From: Ganoderma boninense
Taxonomy: Eukaryota; Basidiomycota; Agaricomycetes; Polyporales; Polyporaceae
Assembly: GCA_002900995.3 (NCBI GenBank)
Contig: CM035312.1
Location: 2,775,582-2,839,581, forward strand
Direction: 5' to 3'
DNA length: 64,000 nt
Shown here: positions 11,648 to 20,248 of the stretch, one piece after another
How the letters are laid out: each line of letters starts with the position of its first letter
How positions within the stretch are numbered: position 1 is the stretch's first letter
Notes under the pieces: model-generated
Seen by the model: only the letters and a program-made list of their open reading frames with translations
Told to the model about the DNA's origin: nothing
Databases searched by the model: none
Position numbers and translations under genes: made by a program

Positions 11648-13429
11648 TCACAAGACCGATCCCTTCGCAGTCTGTATCCTGTCTGTCGTCGTGTGCTCAG
11701 TCGGCGAAGTCACGTCGTCCATCTCCATCTCCCAATTCTATTCAACGAAGCAGGGAAACATTGTCAGTGAAGTGACTGAGACACTGAAGCGACTCGAAGA
11801 CACACCTGCACATCCTTATCGTCCGACTGATCCCGGTCCGACGCCACTTCTTGCGTGATATGGATCGCGACCGGTGGCATGCTCGGGCTGGCAAGTTGAT
11901 GCCTCGAAATCGACTGGCTCCGTCTCGACATGAACCCGAGGCTCCGAGTCCTGGAGGTGGTTTCCGGGGAGAAGGGCTTGGGGGCTCGCGCATTTAGAGA
12001 TGTCATGAGGGTGTTTGAGTATACTTTAGACACTCGTAGTCAGCAACTCCGTGGGATAAGAAAAGTTATCAAAGAGCGCCAACTTTTGCTCAGAACCAGA
12101 GCGCTGCGGGCGTAGGGTGGTCAGTCAGCTTCGGGGTTGGTGAGGCTCTGAAGATGCGGGGAGAAGGGGCTTACAGAACGAGATGGACATTGGTCCGTGG
12201 CATCCCCGAGAAGAGGCCCAGTTGCACCAGGGCCGAGACCGCACATGCGGAGCCGGTCTCGACTGTAAGCTTAATCAGCCGATTCACAAGGAACTCGCTA
12301 CGTTCAAAGGGCCTCGTGCGTTGCTTCACGGCGTACAACTACATAGTGAAAGCAGACAGTCAGGGGAGCGCAGTGGAGGGACATGGAGAGCGAGCACACA
12401 CCAGCCATAGCATCGAGGACATGATGAGCTGAATACCAAGCGATAATTGTTGTTGAACACGTCGCAGTTTGTCGCAGGCGTAAGGTACGAGGAGCACGTA
12501 CGATATCAGTGACTGCAGCAGATCCTAACCACAGCTGCACCTGACATCAGCGAACAATAAGCAGAAAGGCCTTGAGTTAGCGAGCTCACAATAACGGAGA
12601 TGAACGCGGACGTCGCATGCAAGCTTGCGATACTTCTTGTAAATGCAAACTGAAGAAACATCAGCTACAGTACAATGCTGGGTGAGTGGCAACGCACGCG
12701 AATGGCGACTGCACATGCTGCACCAGCAGATGTGAGTGCAGTCTGAACGATCGCCGTGAGCGCACAGCTGAATGCGACATTGCCCGAGGCTCACAAAAAT
12801 GATAATGCAAGGGACAACTGTCCAGTTCCCGAGTCGCCACACCCTCCATGCGTAAAAGGTCTGTACCCCAAGTGAAACTGCAACAGCAAACGTTCGCATC
12901 TTGTCAGACTCGAGATGAGCTGTCGAAATGGAACTACACACCAAGGCTCGATACGATCGGCAGCGCTGTGAAGGTCCAGCCCGGGAAATCGATGTTGATC
13001 TGGCGGCCCCAGCCTGCCACGAGGAATTGCCACGCTTCGGACGCCGCGACTATGCTCTGAAAGATATCTAACAAATAGATGACGTAGACGGCGGTCTGGA
13101 TGAGCCTGTTGTCATTGGGGAACGAGACATGGTAGAAATCTGCAGCTGTGGTTACGAGACGGCTCCTATGAAGAGCGACGGAGGACGTACAAAGCTGGAC
13201 GGTGGAGATCCCAAGGAGCATCCAGGAGAGAAGCGCGCCCACTAGCTAGAACAGGCAGCTATTGGTCAGACTCCGCGGAAGTGTTCGCCTTCTGATTCGT
13301 GGTACGCACAATCGGACCGATCCTTCGGCAAAAGCGAGTTAGCATGAACGTGCGCCGTGGAATGTGGACGCCGACGTACTCTAGGATGGTCTCCTCAGGG
13401 ACTGGGGGCGATGCTGATCCGTCTGACAT
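11648..13429 (-). CDS. DUF6534-type seven-transmembrane protein (copy 1)
   Basis: Twelve exons in gene order: 13429-13376, 13245-13191, 13139-12942, 12877-12795, 12742-12698, 12649-12590, 12540-12502, 12428-12402, 12338-12175, 12103-12084, 12023-11806, 11737-11648. They sum to 1053 nt, 350 residues. Seven hydrophobic segments can be followed; examples are LVGALLSWMLLGIS, TAVYVIYLLDIFQ, PCIIIFTALTSAGAACAVAI and LIKLTVETGSACAVSALVQ. The VTDILI motif before TM5's end, the NRLI motif before TM6 and the SKIYSNTLMTSLNAR motif after TM7 are hallmarks of this basidiomycete family. A Ser/Arg-rich cytosolic tail follows. The function of the family is not established; the topology is receptor-like. The first intron (13246-13375, 130 nt, GTCGGC donor) is the least certain. 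It sits between the AKR and AFR genes in both copies of the module. Confidence 0.8.
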
Positions 13430-14631
13430 GGTCGGCTAGACGGGGTGAACTTGGTTACGCATTTGACCATGCCTTTAAAGCGGCGTCGCCGGCCTTGATA
13501 GGGTTCACGGCGTTACATCATCTGAGGACCCTACATTTTCGATGAATTCATGGCTGGGAATTCAGTTCACGGGCGGGCAGTTCCTCTGCAGGGATTTCTT
13601 TATCGTGAACAGGGAACTGCGAAGCGCATGCCATCAGACGAGATTGCTTCGCCACTACAACCACCGCATAAAGAGGACAAGGAGACAGGTGGTCTCTGGG
13701 TAGAGCAAACGACGAAATGAGGCACCTCAGTTTCTATGCCAGTGGGGGACACAAAGGCGCTCCGACTCCCCCAGGGTGTACGTACTGGTATTCTTCTGAC
13801 GCCAAGACCCGTGAACTCTGTCCATCGAAAGAACGTACCTTTACTTCCACGCGAATCGCCTGAGGCCTGAACCCGGGGACCTTGGCAAAGCGCCTCCCAA
13901 TGGATTTGATGTCGCGACATTAGCGTTGAGGCTACGGTCGTAAAAACGCCACAAAGGCAGAGGTGGTCGGATGCTGTGGTCGTATCAACGAAGGGATGAG
14001 CGGATGCCTGTGAGAAAAGATATGTCCTACAAAACTCCGCCTCGTGTTCAATAGAGGTCTCATGAGGGGCTGCCTAGGGATGTGCTGAGAAATTCCAAGA
14101 AGTCCTGCCGGGCGCGACGAGCTACTTCTAGCCGCTTTGTTGCCAACGTCTGTGCAGAAGCCAGCGCAGCGATGAGGCACTGGCCATGACGATTACCATG
14201 CTCTGCCTAATCAAGGCTCGTGGATGATATGGGAGCATTGTGAGCGCGCATGAGCCCCATCTGTCATTTTCAAAAATCGTAATTACTGACGACACCGCAA
14301 TGGGAGCGAGGAAAGCTGCAGCCAGCTGGTGGTAGCCCTGTGAGAAAGAGAAGGCGTGCAAACAAACTCAGGATGAGAATCACGACCACCTGTGGGAGAG
14401 AACGTACCACAACAAGCTTGAATGTGACGCGGTGGAATGTTGTGGCGTCGGCATATATACTTGGTCGCCCGCCATAGCGTCGACCGTTGACCGCACTGAT
14501 GGCGAGCCTGAGATGGTACCTCAAGTGAGGATGTAATGCGACTTGGAGGCAAGAATGCAGCTTGCTGACTCGGTAAGATGGACGAGGCCATAGCGTATCG
14601 TAAATGGGACAGAGGGCAAGTAGACCTAACT
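13430..14631. other. Intergenic, possible broken membrane-protein fragment on minus strand
   Basis: A minus-strand frame around 14128-14530 has hydrophobic stretches (VVVILILSLFARLLFL and AAAFLAPIAVSSVITI) in two different frames, but I could not build a splice model. Compared with copy 2, nine or more single-base indels occur between 13620 and 14170. Nothing else is recognised. The Ngaro element starts at 14632. Confidence 0.3.
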
Positions 14632-14928
14632 ATGTTTCGGATAATGAATGTTATCCGGGGTCTAAGCTTAGCAAGTCGCACGGTCACGCGCAACGCGACG
14701 CGTGTATCGCGCGTCGCGTCGCGCCAGCTTCTTTGTCTCTGGTTCAGTCCTCATGGGCCTTTGTCTTCCTGATCGTATATCTTCCTCACTTCTCGCTTCT
14801 CTCCCTTCTCCCATCTCCTTCCTGACCCGCGTGCTCGAAAGGTACCGTAGTTACCTACTTTCTCCCTCGTCTCCTTCCTGACCCGCGTGCTCGAAAGTCC
14901 CTGGACTTCGAGTATCCTTCTGTTCTCA
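14632..14928 (+). repeat. Ngaro left terminal repeat A1
   Basis: This 297-bp repeat is identical to A2 (18997-19292) except for one extra G. It contains a GGATAA/TTATCC inverted repeat at 14639-14656, a GC-rich hairpin (GCGACGCG/CGCGTCGC, 14695-14717) and an internal near-perfect direct repeat of about 30 bp ending in GTGCTCGAAAG. Confidence 0.92.
14639..14656. repeat. Short inverted repeat near the Ngaro terminus
   Basis: Six-base arms GGATAA and TTATCC around a 6-nt spacer, 7 nt from the left end of the element and again at 19004-19021 next to the internal B1/A2 junction. The position suits a recombinase-binding site beside the crossover point (inference). Confidence 0.5.
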
Positions 14929-15034
14929 GGACACGGCTCCGCGCCGTACCCTTCCCGATCGCGGTCCCGGCGGCCGCTTCCAATCATCTCGAGCCACTCC
15001 CCAACCTCTCCCAGAAAATCCAACCACATCAGCA

Positions 15035-15994
15035 ATGCATCCGACCCCCGACGGATCTGCTCCAGCTGACGGCTCGAACGGCCAAGGCTCCTCCACGGGA
15101 GCTCAAGGAAGTGGCTCCGGCCCCCAGCAGAACTCAGAAGGCGCACCGAGCGGCACAACGATCAACGGCTTGGGCAATATCTCCCACGAGGCGTTGCTCC
15201 AAGCTCTTATCACTGTCATCGGACGCACCTCGCTCGGCGCCGTGCCAGCGGGACAAGCTTCAGCGCCCCCGCCTCCACCAGTCAACGCAGCGGCTTTCCC
15301 GCAGTTCACGTTCACGGCGCCTTTGAACGCCCCAGCCAGTACGTCTCTTTTAGATCTCTTCCCTGCAATCGAGGGGTCGGTTCTCTTGGAGATTGCGCAA
15401 CATACCTTTAAGCCCGGGGATCTCGCGAGGCTCGACCCGCGTTACAAGGACCGCACCCAGCGGCAGGTCCTTGATGTGAGTGGCGGGGTAGTCTCGGTGC
15501 GTGATCACGCGCCCCGAGACTATCCTTCCTTCCATTCCCTTTATGCCCCGCTCAGCATCTACTTCAACGTGCTCGCCGGCTTTGCAGCCACCGGCGGCCC
15601 GAAGGAGGCGCTGTATCAAGTGACAGCCAGCACCTCGTCCTACCTCGCGCGCCTGGTCCAGTTCTCCCAGGACTACCAGTGGTCCGCCGTCGTCGCCTAC
15701 CACTTCGACTTCCACTACAAGCGGCGCCGCGACATGATCCGGGGCGACTACTCCGGCTGGGCCTCGATTGACACCGCTCTCCAAGCCGAACACCTCATCG
15801 GACGCGAGCGTTCGCGCGGCGGCGCACACTCCGGGAAACCCGCATCCAGCGGCTCAGGCAAGCCCCGCGATGCCGATATTTGCCGGAACTTCAACAAGGG
15901 GAACTGCCCCTCTCCTTGCCAGCACAACAGGATCCACAAGTGCTCCGGGTGTGGCTCCACGGACCACGGCCAGTCCGCCTGCACGCGCGCATGA
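15035..15994 (+). CDS. Ngaro Gag-like protein with zinc fingers
   Basis: A 319-residue protein with a Gly/Ser/Pro-rich N-terminus, a central region with the conserved tryptophan/tyrosine pattern of fungal element Gags (YHFDFHYKRRRDMIRGDYSGW), and a C-terminal cysteine/histidine cluster. The cluster begins DICRNFNKGNCPSPCQHNR (CCCH-like) and is followed by a CX2CX4HX4C knuckle (CSGCGSTDHGQSAC). It probably packages the element RNA. It ends in a TGA at 15992-15994. The reading frame continues open in the same phase into the polymerase frame, so stop read-through may link the two. Confidence 0.85.
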   Translation: MHPTPDGSAPADGSNGQGSSTGAQGSGSGPQQNSEGAPSGTTINGLGNISHEALLQALITVIGRTSLGAVPAGQASAPPPPPVNAAAFPQFTFTAPLNAPASTSLLDLFPAIEGSVLLEIAQHTFKPGDLARLDPRYKDRTQRQVLDVSGGVVSVRDHAPRDYPSFHSLYAPLSIYFNVLAGFAATGGPKEALYQVTASTSSYLARLVQFSQDYQWSAVVAYHFDFHYKRRRDMIRGDYSGWASIDTALQAEHLIGRERSRGGAHSGKPASSGSGKPRDADICRNFNKGNCPSPCQHNRIHKCSGCGSTDHGQSACTRA

Positions 15995-18106
15995 AGGACA
16001 GGCGGGACGGGCGGCGAGCGCCCTCTACCCGCTCGTCCTAGCCCTCGCTCCTCATCCCCGGTACATCACCCGTCACGGCATCCATCGTCGAGCCCCGGCT
16101 CTTTTCCCGCTCCGGCTACCCCACTCCCGCAATCGCGCCCCGCGCTTCCCCACGCCACCCTCTTCCCCGCGGGCCCTGCACCGCCCGCGAGGCCCAACAC
16201 TGATCCCCGAGCCAACGCTGTTCATCTCCGCCCCCCGAACGAGCCCCCCGTCCAGTCGTCCCTGCGTCGAGAGGCTTGGGCCCGCTATCTCGCCGACTAT
16301 CCAGACCCACTTTTTGTAAAATCATTACTGCACATAATAGATTTTGGTGCCGCTCTTGGATACTCTGGCCCATCCCACTCTCAGGAGTGCCACAATCTGT
16401 CCTCCGCCCTCGAGCACCCGGACACCGTCGCCGCCGACATAGAAGCCCTCTGCTCACGCCAACGCATGCACGGCCCCTTCGCAGCCCCGCCGCTCACCTC
16501 CTTCCGCACCTCCCCCCTGGGGGTCGTCTCGCGTCCGCGCAACCCAGCTAAGCTTCGGGTCATCAACCACCTCTCATGGCCGCAAGGCTCCTCAGTCAAC
16601 GACGGCATTCCGGACTCCGAGTCCAGCATCATCTACGAGTCCTTCGACTCCGCGGTCGCCGAGATCCGCCGTCTCGGCCGCGGTACGCTCCTCGCAAAGC
16701 TCGATCTCAAGGACGCTTTCCGCCACATCCCCGTGCGCTGTGCGGATTGGCACCTACTAGGCTGCACCTGGGCAGGGCAGCTCTACTACAGCGTCGTCCT
16801 CGTCTTCGGCGTGAAATCGGCACCATACATCTTCAACCTCTTCGCTGAAGCCCTGCACTGGATCATCCAACGGCACATCCCGGCGTCCCTACGACATTAC
16901 CTCGATGACTTCCTCCCCATGTTCCCACCGGCCACTCAGCTCTCTCACGCGACGGCCGCAGTGGAGTGGACAATGGCCCTCGGAGAGGAGCTCGGCCTCG
17001 AGTTCCAAGGGATTAAGACCATCTTCCCCACAAGGTGTCTCGACTTCCTTGGCCTCGATCTCGACACGAACGCGATGGAAGCGCGGCTCCCGGCAGACAA
17101 ACTCGCTTGGCTGGGCGAGCTCCTGTCTGCATGGGCTTCGAAGCTCACCTGCCGGCTGCGCGAGCTGCAAGCGCTCATCGGCTTCCTACAATTCACCGCG
17201 CAAGTCGTCCCTCACGCACGCGCCTTCATCCGCCGCCTGACCGAGTTCTCCTCGTCCTTCACATCGGACTTCGCCGTCCGCCACATCCCACGATATGCGC
17301 GCGCGGACATCCTCTGGTGGCGCGCCTTTTACACGCACTGGAACGGCGTTCGCCTCATCTCTCCCTCACGCCCCACGGTGCACGTCTTCACAGACGCTAG
17401 CGGATCCGAGCGCAAGGGCATCGGAGGTGTCTTCGCGAGCTCATGGTTCTCGAGCCGGGTGCCACGCCGCTTCCGGAAGCGCGATATCCAGTTCAAAGAA
17501 CTGTACGCCGTCGTCCAGGCAGTCGTCCGCTGGGGCCTGCAATGGACTGGTTGTCATGTGGTCTTCCACATCGACAACCAGGTCATTGTGGAAGCAATTG
17601 AGACTGACCGCAACCGTTCGCGGCACACCATGTCGCTCTTACGGCTCCTCCTCATGCTCGCGGCATGCTTGGAGTTTTCCTTCTCTGCAGAATGGCTCCC
17701 CTCTGCTGCGAACGCGCTTGCTGATGCTGCCTCCCGGTTCCAGTACACGCGCCTCTTCCACCTCGGCCCACACTTGCAGCGCCAACCCTGTCCACCGATC
17801 CCCCGCCTCAATGGTATGAAACAAACTCTTTCATCTCTCGACAGGCAGCCTTCTACCTCTGGCATGGCCTCGCATCCGGCACTCGGCGCACGTACAGCAC
17901 TGGCCAACGCAACTTCCTCAGCTTCGTCTCCCTCAACCCCGCATATCGGAACGCCGACGGAGACATCCTCCCGGCGTCTCAGCGTGCCGTCATGGAATGG
18001 GTCGCTCGCTCGGAGCCCGCGGCCTCCAAACCAAGACCATCAAAGGCTACCTGTCAAGCCTCCGGTCCCTCCACGTCGACTGCGACCTTCCTTTCACTGC
18101 CTGTGA
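15995..18106 (+). CDS. Ngaro reverse transcriptase / RNase H
   Basis: An open frame directly after the Gag TGA, in the same phase, of about 703 codons; the first ATG is at 16466. After a Pro-rich linker, a conserved region begins near 16262 (REAWARYLADYPDPLF). The reverse transcriptase shows LRVINHLSWP, the first catalytic Asp in LAKLDLKDAFRHIPV, and YLDDFL at about 16899-16916 with two Asp. RNase H follows: TDASGSERKGIGG, the Glu in FKELYAV, the Asp in VFHIDNQ and the Asp in NALADAASRF. From about 17810 the frame no longer looks coding, because the recombinase is read in another phase. No aspartic protease or integrase is present, as expected for this order. Confidence 0.88.
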   Translation, partial: RTGGTGGERPLPARPSPRSSSPVHHPSRHPSSSPGSFPAPATPLPQSRPALPHATLFPAGPAPPARPNTDPRANAVHLRPPNEPPVQSSLRREAWARYLADYPDPLFVKSLLHIIDFGAALGYSGPSHSQECHNLSSALEHPDTVAADIEALCSRQRMHGPFAAPPLTSFRTSPLGVVSRPRNPAKLRVINHLSWPQGSSVNDGIPDSESSIIYESFDSAVAEIRRLGRGTLLAKLDLKDAFRHIPVRCADWHLLGCTWAGQLYYSVVLVFGVKSAPYIFNLFAEALHWIIQRHIPASLRHYLDDFLPMFPPATQLSHATAAVEWTMALGEELGLEFQGIKTIFPTRCLDFLGLDLDTNAMEARLPADKLAWLGELLSAWASKLTCRLRELQALIGFLQFTAQVVPHARAFIRRLTEFSSSFTSDFAVRHIPRYARADILWWRAFYTHWNGVRLISPSRPTVHVFTDASGSERKGIGGVFASSWFSSRVPRRFRKRDIQFKELYAVVQAVVRWGLQWTGCHVVFHIDNQVIVEAIETDRNRSRHTMSLLRLLLMLAACLEFSFSAEWLPSAANALADAASRFQYTRLFHLGPHLQRQPCPPIPRLNGMKQTLSSLDRQPSTSGMASHPALGARTALANATSSASSPSTPHIGTPTETSSRRLSVPSWNGSLARSPRPPNQDHQRLPVKPPVPPRRLRPSFHCL

Positions 18107-18830
18107 GGCCCCGATCGTACAGCGCCTCATCCGCGGCATCAAGCGCTACAATGGCGAGCGCACGCGCAACCCAAAGATGCCTATCACCCTCGACATCCTC
18201 CGAAAGCTGTGCAGCACCCTCTCCGAGTCCCTCTCCGCAATCGATCACACCATGAAGGCGGCGATGGCACTTGCCTTCGCCGGCTTCCTGCGCTGCGGGG
18301 AATTCACGCTCGCCGCGAACGCCCGCTTCAATCCGGCAGTCAACCTCACGCGCAGCTCCGTCCGGTTTATCCCCGACATAAACAATGCCGATCACTTAAT
18401 CCTCACCCTCCCCGCCTCCAAAACAGATCCCTTCCGCAAGGGCGTTTCAATCGTCATCGCCGCCGCCCCAGGCACCATCACCTGCCCAGTTGCTGCCATG
18501 CGCGAGATCTTCAAGGGCATCCCAGGTGACGCGAACTCCCCCCTGTTCCAGGGCTTCGCAATCGAATCAGCCCTCACCCGGGACCTCTTTATCACGCGCC
18601 TTAAGTCCCTTCTCACCGCGCATGGGTACGACAGCACTCAATACAGCGGCCACAGCTTCCGTCGTGGTGCGGCATCTTCCGCCGCGGCCGCAGGCTACGC
18701 TGATTTCGAGATCCAACTCCTCGGACGCTGGCGCAGCGATGCCTACAAGCTCTACATCGATGTGCCGCAGGAGCGGATCCTCCACCTCTCCCACAGGCTC
18801 CATTGGGCGGAGGCCGAGCCTCACGCTTAG
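17725..18830 (+). CDS. Ngaro tyrosine recombinase (frame interrupted once)
   Basis: A phage-integrase-type tyrosine recombinase overlapping the RT/RNase H frame in a different phase. The N-terminal core-binding part (AAFYLWHGLASGTRRTYSTG, around 17845-17905) is in one frame. After 18009 the protein continues in the next frame (GARGLQTKTIKGYLSSLRS), consistent with one lost C.  The catalytic residues are visible: Arg in FAGFLRCGEFTLA, His-x-x-Arg in YSGHSFRRGAAS and Tyr in SDAYKLYIDV. It would cut and rejoin DNA at the element's terminal AT. The single frame break means this copy is either inactive or mis-sequenced at one base. Confidence 0.85.
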
Positions 18831-18868
18831 CCTCCCGGGCCTCCGGCCCTCCGCTTCGCTCCTCTCTT

Positions 18869-18996
18869 GGCTTGAGCTCGGCCCCCTCCGGGTCGCGCGA
18901 GAGAGCGTCAGCGACGCGAGTCGGACGGCGCCTTACGCGCAGTTCATAGCGCGCCAATGCCATCCTCCTTGCCCTGCCCGACGCGCGCGAGATTAG
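18869..18996 (+). repeat. Ngaro repeat B1
   Basis: This 128-bp repeat has one base difference from B2 (19448-19575). It directly abuts A2, giving the internal B1/A2 junction ATTAG|ATGTT, the form a circular intermediate would have. Confidence 0.92.
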
Positions 18997-19292
18997 ATGT
19001 TTCGGATAATGAATGTTATCCGGGGTCTAAGCTTAGCAAGTCGCACGGTCACGCGCAACGCGACGCGTGTATCGCGCGTCGCGTCGCGCCAGCTTCTTTG
19101 TCTCTGGTTCAGTCCTCATGGCCTTTGTCTTCCTGATCGTATATCTTCCTCACTTCTCGCTTCTCTCCCTTCTCCCATCTCCTTCCTGACCCGCGTGCTC
19201 GAAAGGTACCGTAGTTACCTACTTTCTCCCTCGTCTCCTTCCTGACCCGCGTGCTCGAAAGTCCCTGGACTTCGAGTATCCTTCTGTTCTCA
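18997..19292 (+). repeat. Ngaro repeat A2
   Basis: The internal copy of A1. Between A2 and B2 (19293-19447) lies about 155 bp of unique AT-richer sequence. Confidence 0.92.
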
Positions 19293-19447
19293 CCCGCCCT
19301 TCCGCTATCCCTTCTCATATAGACTATTCCACTCCTCTCCATTCCATTTCCATACAGTTATAAAACAAACACATACATTTGGTCCTAGATTCTCGTAAAC
19401 CGACTAACTAGCCTACGTACAACCCCATGTATCCCTTCGCTTGCGCC

Positions 19448-19575
19448 GGCTTGAGCTCGGCCCCCTCCGGGTCGCGCGAGAGAGCGTCAGCGACGCGAGT
19501 CGGACGGCGCCTTACGCGCAGTTCGTAGCGCGCCAATGCCATCCTCCTTGCCCTGCCCGACGCGCGCGAGATTAG
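19448..19575 (+). repeat. Ngaro right terminal repeat B2
   Basis: The right end of the element, matching B1. It ends in GAGATTAG, followed by the host sequence ATTAGGC. Confidence 0.92.
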
Positions 19576-20163
19576 ATTAGGCACCTACATGAGCCGATCA
19601 AGCCTGTCGGAGCGTTGGTAGGTATCGGAGAACACGCAATGGAGAACCATTTCAACTCAGCCACAGCCTGCACTTTCAAATTTGGTCGGCGATTCAACAA
19701 CATTAACCTAGCCACTCCGACGAAACTGGGGTAGCAGGCGCCCGAGGCTACGACACCATCTCGTCAACAAATTTGTCGGCTCCTCTCATTTCGCCCGTTG
19801 GAGTGGTCTGTGTTCCAACTGATCTCTTGTGCTATACTTGTTAAACCGGACTGCTAGATTTACATGCCTCAGTGCTGGCTTTCTTCTTCACACCGTGGCT
19901 GACTGCCAGTGAGCGATCGCGAGAAGCTCAAGCATGAACTTTCCACTTGAAGCTTGAAGGTCCAGGTTTGGGTTTGTTTGCTTATAGCTCTATCTGCAAC
20001 TGCTAAATAAATATCATCAAATTTGTATGATCCGATTGCCCGGTAGCAACCCATGTGCTGGATCATCGCACGAGAAAGGCTCCGGTTTCCACCCCACCCC
20101 CTCGGAGTGCTCCTGAGTACCCATTACCGTTTCCGCCGCTCCTGATCTGCGAGTATAATACGT

Positions 20164-20170
20164 TATAAAT
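20164..20170 (+). promoter_or_regulatory. TATA box of AFR copy 1
   Basis: TATAAAT lies about 80 nt before the start codon and is conserved at 29580-29586 in copy 2. Confidence 0.45.
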
Positions 20171-20248
20171 ACTTAAGGTAGGCATGAGTGTCCTCCACGT
20201 CATCTGGCGCACCATTGATCTCACATCTGTCTCCCTTCAGTCCTCGCC

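Larger units (their letters stand above)
14632..19575 (+). mobile_element. Ngaro-type (DIRS order) tyrosine-recombinase retrotransposon
   Basis: A 4944-bp element with split direct repeats in the order A1 (14632-14928) - genes - B1 (18869-18996) A2 (18997-19292) - B2 (19448-19575). It encodes a Gag-like protein with zinc fingers, reverse transcriptase plus RNase H, and a tyrosine recombinase instead of an integrase. This repeat layout and gene set define Ngaro/PAT-like elements. Copy 2 of the host segment holds the empty site (28995/28996), so the ends are exact. There is no target-site duplication. The 2-bp AT at the B1/A2 junction is shared with the target and reproduces both junctions by simple crossover. 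A1/A2 differ by one base and B1/B2 by one, so the insertion is recent. Confidence 0.93.

Noticed and set aside
12743..12794. Frameshift in DUF6534 exon after IIIF
   Set aside because: A normal 52-nt GT-AG intron there restores the family sequence, and both copies agree.
15103..18963. Numerous antisense and off-frame ORFs inside the Ngaro element
   Set aside because: They overlap the Gag, RT/RNase H and recombinase frames and have no motifs; GC-rich shadows.
14632..19575. LTR retrotransposon interpretation of the 297-bp repeats
   Set aside because: Repeats are split (A1 ... B1A2 ... B2), there is no target duplication and no integrase or protease, and a tyrosine recombinase is present.
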